DNA from: Larimichthys crocea
Taxonomy: Eukaryota > Chordata > Actinopteri > Sciaenidae
Reading direction: 5' to 3'
Assembly: GCF_000972845.2 (NCBI RefSeq)
Contig: NC_040013.1
Coordinates: forward strand, 8,768,061-8,832,060
Length of the DNA: 64,000 nt
A program made the position numbers and the translations under genes. The notes beneath the pieces are model-generated. The model worked only from the letters and a program-made list of their open reading frames with translations. It did not search any database and was not told the DNA's origin. Shown piece after piece: positions 52,201 through 62,624 of the stretch. Positions within the stretch are counted from its first letter, which is position 1. Each line of letters begins with the position of its first letter.

Positions 52201-53200
52201 TAGACTAAAATATTGTTTGATATTTTGATGCATTATTGACCGTGAAACAAAAAGCTAAATATTGACCTCATCAAATATTGAAGGGGGACGTGACAAAGTG
52301 TGTAGAGCAACGAGGCCGTTCGAAATGTTGTCCCTTTTGTGTGTGAAGACATTTTATCCGAGTCGGGACCACAGGGAGAGTGCATTAACACTTCCAGATA
52401 GTGTAACCCGGCCACCTGACTGGACCGAGGCCAGTTCTGTTCAAAATTATAGGATTTTTTTTTTAAAGTTAACAATTTGTTCAAAGACATCACAAGCTGC
52501 TGGCGGATTCCTTTTTATGTGCCGTTTGCTGATATTTGCTCCCTCTTCATCTTCAGTTGTTCAGACTTGTGTTTGAACAGTTAAACATCAACTCAAACAG
52601 TCCTCCATTTGGGAATTAAAAAGTCCTAAGTGACTTCAAAAGAGCTGCCTTCATTTGTACAAACAAAGAACAGAATGTGATGATTCATTCTTTCTCTCCT
52701 TTTTTTTTCTTTTTTTCTTTTTGGACACATTTTGGGTGATAAGCAGAACAAACCCCCTCTCCCACCCACCCCGCCATCTCTCTCTGTGCACCCATATGGT
52801 CATCAAAACATGCTGTGGAACAGGATACTTTACAAAAACAAACATCTATTGAACAGACAGACGTTTGCTGCATATTTATAGAAATGACTCATCTTTTTTA
52901 GAAAATCCGTTATGTTCACTGTAAACCACCACTTAATTGAGCCATTCTTCTTTTCCACTTGTGACACATTTGTACAGGGGATTTGTTGTTGTCTAGTTGT
53001 CGCCTGCTGGCTTGACATAGGTCAACGCGCAGGTGTTGACAATCAAAGTTGGTATTACATATGCAGAACTTAATTAACATGTTGATTTTATTTGCCGTCG
53101 CCTGGACTCCCTCTGTGAATAAGAATAACTAGTAATGTCAGGGAGCCTTAAAAGTGAAGAGTGGGTTCAAATCAATGCAGCTGCACTTTGGAGCGATGCA
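49251..53200. other. Non-coding stretch, no gene recognised
   Basis: Unique-looking AT-rich DNA with a T/C tract at 52690-52722, which produces lysine- or phenylalanine-rich spurious frames on the two strands. No exon or RNA gene is supported. Confidence 0.55.
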
Positions 53201-53345
53201 GATAATGTCACTGTGGTATTGTATGAATATTAGCCTGACACTGCTCAGGGCTTCAGAGGATTTTTGTCACAAATAATTTCATTTCAATTTGCTCCGCAGT
53301 TTGCTCTGTGGTGATGACATTATCTAATTAATTCTTTCTCCAAGG
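53201..53345. promoter_or_regulatory. Inverted GATA-containing pair with TAATTAAT (candidate enhancer)
   Basis: GATAATGTCA at 53201-53210 is matched by its complement TGACATTATC at 53315-53324, followed directly by TAATTAATT. Repeated inverted words plus a homeodomain core in compositionally balanced DNA suggest a regulatory element. Function is inferred. Confidence 0.25.
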
Positions 53346-53866
53346 CAACAAATTAAGTCATTTATTGAACTTTAAGTAACAAAAAAAAAACTTCTACACC
53401 CCCACATGTGACCTCCTAGACAGTGAAGCTAATGACCTGCAGCCAGGAACGGCAGTTTGTCATCACATAATCAGCTTAGCCGCACTTTAATTTAGAAAAA
53501 TATTGAAAGCAATGTGAAAGTAATACAAGATGAAGTGCTCGTGATTACTCCGCCGTGAAATAAAAGGTTCATTAATTCTGACGGAATTGTGATTACACAT
53601 CCTTTAACATGATGTTAGCGGCATCCCAGAAGGGTGAAGGACAAAGCATTCTTTAAGGATGCTTAGTGCAATGTGGATCCCAGCATGTGCTCATCTCCAT
53701 TTTTTGCATTTTGCATGTGACTGCAGTGTACTACACCAGAGTATCATATGGTATTACATTAATTCCACTCTATCAACAGCGTAGTGCTCCAGATTCAGAA
53801 GTACGCACAGTGTCTCTTTAATTGTTTACCCTCTTTCTTCTCTATTCTGTTTGAATATGCATGCAG
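53346..53866. other. Non-coding stretch, possible conserved sequence
   Basis: AT-rich DNA with many TAAT/ATTA words. The 53450-53640 part looks like conserved non-coding DNA, a visual impression only. Confidence 0.4.
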
Positions 53867-54006
53867 AGGAAGAGCACTTGTACTCCCAAGGATATATACT
53901 GTGCGAGACTTTGGATCAAAACAGAACTGGCTTAAACTGGATGATGCTCAAAGAGGCGTTAACCTCGTTTTCTGCCTTGATCTGATTCGAAGTGTTTTGA
54001 AAGAAG
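53867..54006 (+). other. Weak candidate 140-nt coding exon
   Basis: A pyrimidine-rich tract (53820-53852) leads to 'atgcatgcag' with AG at 53865-53866. An open frame then runs to AAGAAG|GTGAAG at 54007. In frame it gives a mixed-composition peptide containing 'LPRIYTVRDFG' and 'LDDAQRGVNLVFCLDLI', and the frame closes soon after the donor. The peptide is not low-complexity, but I cannot place it in any family. One such frame among many in 64 kb is compatible with chance. Confidence 0.15.
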
Positions 54007-57000
54007 GTGAAGATTCAAAAAACTTTTACGTACAGTAAATCGGCTTTAATGATGTGATCAAGTTCCACCTGCCGGGTGTTTACTTGCTGGAATGTATCAG
54101 ATTTCCATCAGGCATTCAGAGTTCAGCTCATGCTTTGTTGAATATTATATAGACCTATATAGCAAATGAGGGAGGAGATCATGAGTGATTGATCTTTACT
54201 TTCTATCCCACAAAGGGGGAATAAATTCCCCCCCCTGTCTGCAGTTTAAATAAAATGAGCTCAAAAGCTGCTTCTGCTGTAATGGAAATGCAGTTACAGA
54301 CAAGTAGCTGTTTTGGTAAAGCACAGGAAATGTTGAGATTGAACTCAAGTTGACTTGGTTTTAGCACCTCTTTCTCAAAATGTGTGACTGACACGACTTG
54401 CCTCTTCAAGATTCAGTTTAAAACCAGTGTTAATGGTATAGTTACATAATATGGTGACTCAAATGGAAAATCCACCCCAGAACAGAATTTGCATATTCTT
54501 GTTCAAACATGAACATGAACATGAATACAGATTTCCTTCTTGCCAGAAACAACCATGACACGACATGACTGAGGCAAATCTTGTAAATCTCTCACTGACG
54601 ATAAATCCAAATACGTGACACTAGCCACTAACTCATTTTTACAGATGCATTTTACATGGGAGGTGTGTTTGTGGCTATAACGCAGAGTGTTTGATCCATC
54701 GTGATTTGTTCAGTTTATTGATTGAGCAGTCTGTGATGTTGTATTTTAGGCTGGATTTACCCTCTGTAGCACAATCCATTGAACTCGTTGGGTCTTCAGA
54801 TCAGATGCTTATTGCTGTTGACGCAACCACTTTTCATCGGGCATCTTCTACCTAAGCTATGTGTTCAGTTTTTAATCAGTAAAGACTATAGAAGAAGAAG
54901 ACGGAGAAGACTGAATGACCAGTTGGCTCCACAGTTGACGCCATCCTTTGATGATTCATAAAACACAGTGAAAATCACGGATGAAACATTATTGACTTGT
55001 CTGGTATTCCTAGACCTACAGATGGTGGAAATCAATGGAAGATAGTCCCTCCTTCACTGAACAGCTAACGTAAAAGTGCCATCAAGTGATGTACTCAACC
55101 CCCCAACAGTTCCAACATTAGAGCACTGTGGTGGAATCAGGCACCTCCTAAGTACAAATGTGTGTAACTGTGTGACCCTGTGATGCTGAAACAAGCTTTC
55201 ATGCTCTCCAGCCTTCTCTGATTGAATGCGTTTTTTGTAAAGTCCCTGAATGACTTTGATTTTTTTTTTTTTAGTAGATCAAGATACTTTATACATATTT
55301 CATGCTCAGGAGAGATTCATCCTTGATTTCAGTTGAGGTGTATGACACAAAGAACACCTCCAAATGAGTCTATTTTAAGTAGTATCATTGTATAAATGTT
55401 GAATTACTTAACATGTTGGAACAGTTAGATGCTGCTTGGTAGTTGTGTGGGAAGAACTTTCTTTTTATACTAAAGTCAACTAAATATATTGCCAGTTCTT
55501 GAGGAATGAATGGTGCGTTCATCTGAGTTAACCAGTAAATTCTAGCGTATTGTTTCCTCAACATCCCAAAGTCCACATCCAGAACAACCCGTACAGCACT
55601 GACAAACATGATCTATATGACTGTTCCCCAGTCTGCCAGCTCTCAGACATTATTTGGACGACCACAAGAGGTTGCTAGTCATGGACAACATAAAGATACA
55701 AAGGACAAAGTCGTTCAGGATAGTTTTTCTTTCCTTGCTCTTTAGTGAGAACATGCTCTGATAGACTCTTGCCTCCAGTGACCCTGACTTGAATTCTCTC
55801 ATAAAAGCAATAAATTAATGATCAAGTATATCGGACAGTACCATAGCTACTGCAGTCGAATATCAACCACTTATTGGTGTATATTAAAAGTATCCAGCCA
55901 GTCACTGATTGGTTTAAGCAGCGACAGGCATTAAAGGCTGTCATTGCTTGACAGGGCCTTAATATTAATGTTACTCTTGCTCACCCCAAATATTACCATT
56001 TTCTTTTTAATCCTGTCTGGCTTTTTGAAGATAACTGCACCTTTAAGGGACCGAGCGTATCTATCAATTCACATCAAAGACGAATGTCCGAGACATTCGA
56101 ATACCTTGTCTGTCAATAACTGGTAGAAATTCAGAAATTTCTGATCATCATTATCTGCTGTGTCTTTGTTCTGTGGGCAAATGTGCCTGGAATGCTTCAA
56201 AGGCATGTTAATCAAGCCCTGTGTGAAGATGCCAGGAGACCAATTACACTTGTGAGCTGCACTTCAGCTTTCTCATTTCCCCGAATCCTGCTGCTCAAAT
56301 ATGGTTATAGCCCAGATTTCTTTTCCACACCGATGAAATAGTTGACCTTGACAAATAGCAGAATGCAGAGAGGGATTGGTAACATGGAAACAGCATGGCA
56401 GTACTTTAACTTCTCTGCAGTTCCTGTCGAAAGCTGCAGTATCTGCTGTGTATGAGATACGCTGGTCTGTATTTCCAACAGAACATAGACTGGCTTTGTT
56501 ACTCAAGGCTTGTATGAATGTGGCTGTAGATTGAATTCACAGAACTTGCAAAGGTGATTGGAAGTTCTTCATCACTTTTTTATTGATTCAACCTGGACTT
56601 AAAAACACTAAATAGCTTTTCAAGGTCCAGGTACATGATTCTGCCTCCGAACTTTGAGCAGGAAGCGTTTTTATTCACTTTCATAACTGCCCAAGGTCAC
56701 TTTTATTATCAAGAGCCATAACTGCCATCCAAGATGTTAAGGCAAAAAGCCAGTCTTTCTTCGGAGGTGGTGTTTACAGAGAACAGATGCAGCTTGAACA
56801 ATGTGCTCTTCGTCCCTCCAGCTGTTTCTCATTTCACTGCAGGGTGGACTGAAGAACAGAGGAATCCGTCACCAATGGAAGCTGGGTCCCAGTTGGCCTT
56901 ACGAAGCCACAGCCTCATCCTAATCATTGTCTGTCCATCCATCTGCAACGAGATTGATATGCCTCTGGATGTCGTGAAAGGCTCCAACATAACCCTTGTG

Positions 57001-60000
57001 CCCACCAGCCAGTGAGGGCCTGTCTTTGCTCAGCTGGCATTGCACTCTGTTCACACCAGGACAAACTTGATTTGACCAGAGGGAGGCTCTTGTGATTGAT
57101 GATTCCACCACGTATCTTCAGCCACAGCAATCTGGCCTGGCTCGACTGCTGTGCGGATACTTGTGTGTGGGTGCGCATGTGTGAACAGCTGTCTGAATGT
57201 GACAATGAATAAAAATTTAATGCCATTGTGAGTATGGATATTTAGGGCAAAAAGACTTTGGATGGGCAGTTATATGCAGGTGCAGAAGAATCCACATTGG
57301 CCAAGTCATATGCGCAGCTGTAGCAGCTCCAGTTGTTCACTTGTTGTTTGTGCTCCAACATTTCCCAAGCAAGTGACAAGCTGCGAGCCCACTCTATCCA
57401 GGCTTTGTTAAAGAAAGCTCAAAATGCCAACGGGGTCCCCTCACACCCACAGGTTTCCTCAGCTGTGGCAGTAATCAGCGCTGAGAAGTGTCGTCCATGC
57501 CTCGGCACCCAAGCCAGAACCTTTCTACGCTGCTTCTTCTTCTACAACTTCCTTTTTTTTTCTTAAATGTCATCTCCCATCATGTTCATCTCCCGAACAC
57601 GGAAGCACCAGCGACCCAGCATTATTTTAGTACGCCGTGGATCTATTCCTGCTCTTTGTGGTGGGGTTTAACATTACAAGTTGATAAAAGACAGATGCAC
57701 TGTGTGTCGACAGATGAATGTAAACACCTCATGGAAAAATACTCTGAACTTCTGATGAAATGCAGAACGAGAAAGGCGAAATCATACAAGGATGGATGTC
57801 AATTTACAACTTACCTACAACCTACAGAGGTCAAGTAACCTGCAAAGTGATTTAGTATGTGGGCTTTCAAAGTAACATGAATCTAAATGATATGTGCCCA
57901 AATCAGTCAGTCAGTAAAAAGAATAGGTTGAATTATATCATATGTCAAGGGAAAGAATCAGGAAAGTCATGACAATACATGCATCAGACACGGTTAAAAG
58001 TTGAAACTAAATAACCCAAGGGGATCTGATGGACAAATTTAAATTGAGGTTGACAAATACAACTAATTGACATGCAACCTATGGCCTACATTTGTTCCAG
58101 TGCTTCCAAAGATTTCTTTTTTGGAAGTAACCTCTTTTTTCCCTGGCTGCCTCAAGTTATTTTGAGCGTCTCTCACTGTAGAGAAACCTAAAGCAGAACG
58201 CACACATACAGAGGCACACAAACACACACCAGCCTTAATGACATAAATGGCATGTAATGGTGATGATACGGAGCTGGAGGGGAAAAAATAAATCACTGAT
58301 GTAATGTTTCCGGTGAAAACCTAGTCCTCTCTGCAGAGGAAAGCTCATGCGAGGGGCGCCATCTACTGTTTGTTTATGTGAACTTCATACTGCGTGTTCT
58401 GACAAAGCTCCAGCTGACTCACTTTGGCTCCTCTTGCCCCATAAACGAAAGGGGACAGCCAGACTCAGCAATGAGGTTGAGGCAGTATAATTTATGCCTG
58501 TGAATTATGGATATACCAAGCAAGTGAAGGCCAATATATGTTTTATACCACGCTCCCCTCCATTTATTTTGGCTGGGGTTATGACTTGATAGCTGGCAGT
58601 TCTATTGATGATGGACTTCCTGATTTATCCGTTCAAGTCAGGCAGGGCCATCAATTAAGGCGCCTTGCCAGGACAGACATGCCGAATGTACTGTCACCTG
58701 TTGTTTATGACTGACTGTCTATGCTCTCGGGAATAAGCTTCCTGCAGAACGGGGCGGGTTCACCACTATTCTGCTCACAGCTGTGATTATTCCCAGACAT
58801 GAGGCAGTAAAACAATGTGCATTACCCCAGCTGCAATTTGTGCCACCGCTTAACTAGTAGTATCTATTTTTCCAGCTGCATTAAAACATCGACCTCTTTT
58901 TTACCTGATTATCAGAATTACAATAACTGTAAACTGAGGCAACCCTATACATTGCATTGTTTTATAACCTCATAGAAGTCAGGAACATATAATTTCTCAC
59001 GGATAGACGGAGATGTATATACTATCCATTCCCCTGGAAGCCATCGCCAGCAATTTCCTTGCTCTTTCATCATTCTAAATGCGCCTAAATGGTTTGGGTG
59101 TGGGGAGGGGTTGAGCGGCAATAACCGCACCTTTGTGTCAGGAGGGGAATCTGGAATCTTTGATGCTTTCCCTGGCATGAAATGTATTTACAAATACCTT
59201 CGCGGGAGCAAATAAAAGGTTTAATATTTAATTAGGCCTAAGGGCATCTCACAATAACGGCCACATTTCAGATCAATGGTATGATGGAGGCATCTTCCTT
59301 CACTGTCAGTCTGTGTGAGGAGAAAGCCTGGCTTCCTCCTTTAAATGTTACTACAGTTACTTACACGCAGACAGCACTTCGGGGAGGACAGTTAATCATT
59401 GAGCATTTGCAATGCACCTCCTGGAATGCTGAGTAGTCAGGGAGAGCCACTGGATACATGTTTGTATACATTTGTGAATTTTAAGGCTTGTGACTTCAGA
59501 TGATTACCGTGAATGATGAATGGTGAATGATGAATGAAAAATGTATTTAGGCCCTCTTTGTGCCAACGCTGATGAAACTTTCATGATCCCTGTGGGGAAA
59601 CCGCTCATGTCATAGTGCACTGTGAGATTGGATTGTATAATCAAGAGTCTTAAACCGCTGTACCCAAGGGTTGTTTTTGAAGACCCCCTTTTGTTTGCCA
59701 TTTCTTGAGTTCGTAATAGCAAATATCACATAGGTCAGACTTGCAAGTCTGTTGTTGACTGCGAAATTTAAAAAAATAAATAACTTGGTGTTGATTGCAT
59801 CGATATGTGGGTGCTCATACACACATATAGATTTATTTATTTTCCACAAAATTAATCAAACTTAATCCAACTCTAAACTATTTTGAGTCTGTCAGCCAAA
59901 CAATTGTGGAAAAGTGCAATTATGTGGCATTTATGATGTTGAGAATTGAGTTTTATTTTACCGAAATAGGTTTTGAACAAGCCTTGGTATCGTGAAGTGA

Positions 60001-60284
60001 TATGTGTTTAGTGTTATAGAGTCCCACACAACATTTCGCCCTAGGTGCTCTGTATATTGCACATCTTTTCATGCAGGCAGTCTCGTTGTCAGAGCTCCAG
60101 TTCATTTATTTTACTTTTTTCATAAAACTATATAAAAGGAAACATTTCTAATAAAAAAATGTTCTGTTCAGACAGGAAGATTGTTAGCAATGATTTCTCC
60201 TTTTGATAGTATATAAATCATATTTTAACACTGCAATTTCACCATATTTTGATTCAATTTATGAGTTCTACATAACTACATACC
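54007..60284. other. Non-coding stretch, no gene recognised
   Basis: Mostly unique-looking DNA. It includes three AACATG units (54506-54525), an arginine-coding AGA-rich stretch near 54890, a T run near 55265, a 14-base palindrome (56131-56144) and a 14-base near-duplicated GAATGATGAATGGT unit (59511-59536). The 56700-57840 part is more GC-balanced with several open frames, the longest 116 codons at 57488-57838; none is recognisable. The 58430-59420 part looks like conserved non-coding DNA. Confidence 0.5.
56131..56144. repeat. 14-bp perfect palindrome TCAGAAATTTCTGA
   Basis: Self-complementary over 14 bases with no spacer. It may be chance or a dimeric factor site. Confidence 0.8.
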
Positions 60285-60552
60285 TTAAAGGTGTAATATG
60301 TAGGAATTATAGTCTAAAACATTCAGAGTTATCAACAGAATGTTAAGAAATAACAGTTCTGATGTTATGCCAAATCTGTTTATGTATTGTACAGTTATTT
60401 AGGAAAGTTGGCATGTTAACCAGCTAGTGAGCTACTGTAGGGTTCAGTCCGACAACAATGACAATGAGATGGTTTTCTTGCTGGGTTTGGCTCCTGGCAT
60501 GCAGTGGCTAACCTCATCATAACCCCTGCTCAGGCCTCCAGAGAGAGGCCTC

Positions 60553-60574
60553 CTACTCTACTACTACTACTACC
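60553..60574. repeat. (CTA)n microsatellite
   Basis: Six or seven CTA units with one interruption, inside the TTAA-bounded element. Confidence 0.85.
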
Positions 60575-61049
60575 ACTTCGTACCCTCTTGTCCTTGTCCT
60601 CATCTTTTTCCCTGCCTGAAGCCACTGTGTCCCCCGAGTCAGACACCTGGTCATAGCTGCTGTAAATCACCTCTGTATTCCCTGTCGTCAAACTGGCCTT
60701 CATTGTTCTCAGAGGCTGTGTGCAATCCCACTCCCACTGTGTTCACTAGGACGTTGGTTGCTGCTTCTGGTTCTGGTGCCCATTCCAGCGGCGCTCCCCA
60801 CCAGCATTCCCAGTTGGGTCTTCCCCACCCTGGGCCTGAAAGCCTCTAAAATCCAAAACTCCAGTGTTAGTGATGTAAACACAAACCCCAGAGCTAAAAT
60901 AAAATGCACTGTCCCTTCCTGAATCAATATGGGAAACTATTTTCATGGATACCCTACTCTAATAGATGCACTATATTTTGACTTTCTTTGACGGACATGA
61001 GAGTTTCAGACAGTGTCACTGTGAATGCCTGGCTCTGTCCAGCCTTTTT

Positions 61050-61090
61050 GAACAATGTTTGTATGAAAGGTGCTATATAAACTTGAGTTG
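61050..61090 (+). repeat. L2/SINE-like 3' tail
   Basis: The words 'tgtatgaaaggtgctatata' and then 'aacttgagttgagttg' resemble the conserved tail of LINE2-related SINEs in fish. Only the tail is seen; no tRNA-like head was found. Confidence 0.4.
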
Positions 61091-61530
61091 AGTTGGTAAT
61101 GGCAGGCAAGTTGAGTTGTCACTCAACGCCATCGTTTTCCTGGTTAAACGCCGCCAAATACCTGCAGCCCAAGTCCACTTATAACAAGAAAGAGGCTGTC
61201 CAAATTCAGATCGGAGTGGATCAGTCTTGTCAGTGAGACGGAGTACTGTAGTAGAGTATTTTCTGTTGCCATAACAGACTGTCCGACCTGAAGCAACATT
61301 CAGCAGGTGACTACCACATCTGAGCAGATTGGGGTTGTTTTTGACAGATGAAACATTATGCTAAATATGATCTGATGTTTTAATTCTTAATATTACTGTG
61401 CAAACTGGTGCATAAAAATTTGCACCTACAGTCAGCAGCAATTAGGGGTTACTCTGGTGATACGCTGCCCCCTACCTATTTGGAATATTACTACAACAGG
61501 TGGCCAACTCTTACGTAATGGCACCTTTAA

Positions 61531-62509
61531 ATACGAATGTAACATTGAATGAGCAAATTTAGTGTTATGATGATGGTTTTGCAAATGAACCTGGGCTTTG
61601 CAAATGTTTTTGCAGTTTCTACTTTATTTTTTTTTCTTTCAGAGAACCGATTTAAGAGCTGAATTTGCAGAGGTGTGACGTCAAAGCACAGCGGTTAGCA
61701 TCAGAGGGAGCATTATTGACAAAAACCTCACTGTTGTGCAAATTAGCACACCTGCTCTGCGGCGCTCAAGCCTTCAATGCAGTGCCATCAAAATACACAA
61801 AGCTTAACAACAGCTGTCAACGCTTTGTGACAGCTGTCATGGAGTCAACACGCTTTAGTCTGCTTTCTCTGTCTGCCTACCTTCCGAGCGCTGAAAAAAG
61901 CAGCATATCACATTTTTATTCCTTATGACAGGATGAAACCTTTCCTGCTTTAGTTTTAATCGAAAAGATCCGACCTGTACTGGAAAATGTGTTCTCTTCT
62001 TTGGAGACGTTTGTTTCGATGCCACTGAACTCACGCAGGGTGTGTCAATACCTCGGAGAGCGGGCACGAAACATATAAATGCTCAATTATAGTTGCTTCA
62101 AAGATAGTTGAATTTAAAAATGAATAACAGTGAGTATTACATAATTCACGACGGTTAGTTATGTAAGTGGCCCAGATATGGAGAACAGACAGGGTATTGT
62201 CTGTTACTCAAATGACAATCTGTGTGCCTGGATGACTATTTTTATGTCATTGTGACTACAAGCATATGTTTTCACATGCTTGCTTAACTCTTTGTGCTTT
62301 TAACCACCCACATTGTGTTTTTGTATTTGCATGAATATTCCTCTGAAAGAAACATGTACAACAAGGACATGACATTGGTGAAGGCTCTGAGCAGAGTCTT
62401 TTAAACTCCAAGTAGCTCTGGTGTCAACTGTTTGTACAGTAACCCAGAACAGACATACCTAACTCTGATCTAGATATGGCTTTTTGCTTTTTATGTGAAT
62501 TTTGGAGTT
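61531..62509. other. Non-coding stretch with possible constrained sequence
   Basis: The 61640-61930 part has balanced base composition and an 87-codon open frame without recognisable motifs. The rest is AT-rich unique DNA. Confidence 0.45.
61643..61672 (+). other. Candidate 30-nt exon
   Basis: A long pyrimidine tract (61616-61640) ends in 'ctttcag' at 61642. Thirty bases follow, then GAG|GTGTGA. In phase 0 the segment is open and reads Arg-Thr-Asp-Leu-Arg-Ala-Glu-Phe-Ala-Glu; 30 bases keep frame. The donor is only moderate (T at +4), and no branch point stands out. The next 250 bases are compositionally balanced and also open in another frame (61665-61928). No family is recognised. Confidence 0.2.
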
Positions 62510-62624
62510 TTTCTTACATGTTTCGGAGGAGAGAATGAGGCGTGGGAGAGTATTTATTTGGTTGCAATCTGCAACTTCCTTCCACCTGCTAGGTACCACT
62601 AAATCCTACACACTGGACCTTTAA
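62510..62624 (-). repeat. Dispersed teleost repeat ('gtgtgtaggatttagtgg'), copy 2, inverted
   Basis: Read on the minus strand from 62624 it starts TTAAAGGTCCAGTGTGTAGG, continues 'atttagtgg' and then 'gcagattgcaacca'. It is the same family as 49013-49250 in opposite orientation; the two copies share the first 25 or so bases. The terminus is better preserved here and lies exactly at TTAA. Confidence 0.85.

Larger units (their letters stand above)
60285..61530 (+). mobile_element. TTAA-bounded non-autonomous DNA element
   Basis: Starts TTAAAGGTGTAATATGTA (60285) and ends with a complementary-type 'ttacgtaatggcacctttaa' (to 61530), so the ends form short imperfect inverted repeats with TTAA at both extremes. 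The left 150 bases ('ggtgtaatatgtaggaatt', 'gctactgtagggttc') match a teleost repeat I recognise. The interior contains a CTACTACTAC microsatellite (60553-60574) and, at about 61050-61090, 'tgaaaggtgctatataaa', which resembles the 3' tail of L2-related SINE/LINE elements, possibly a nested insertion. No transposase is seen. TTAA termini suit piggyBac-type target choice, which is inference. Confidence 0.65.

Noticed and set aside
54779..54961. 60-codon frame with a seven-arginine run
   Set aside because: The arginines come from an AGA/AGG simple repeat. No acceptor or family match supports coding.
57488..57838. 116-codon plus-strand open frame
   Set aside because: Contains a leucine/phenylalanine stretch from a T/C-rich tract and no recognisable family features.
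59511..59536. GAATGATGAATGGT near-duplicate as a possible minisatellite or iteron
   Set aside because: Fewer than two full units; most likely slippage.
62475..62498. Sequence resembling the miR-135 mature strand
   Set aside because: The centre does not match, and the following bases do not supply a complementary star strand, so no hairpin forms.
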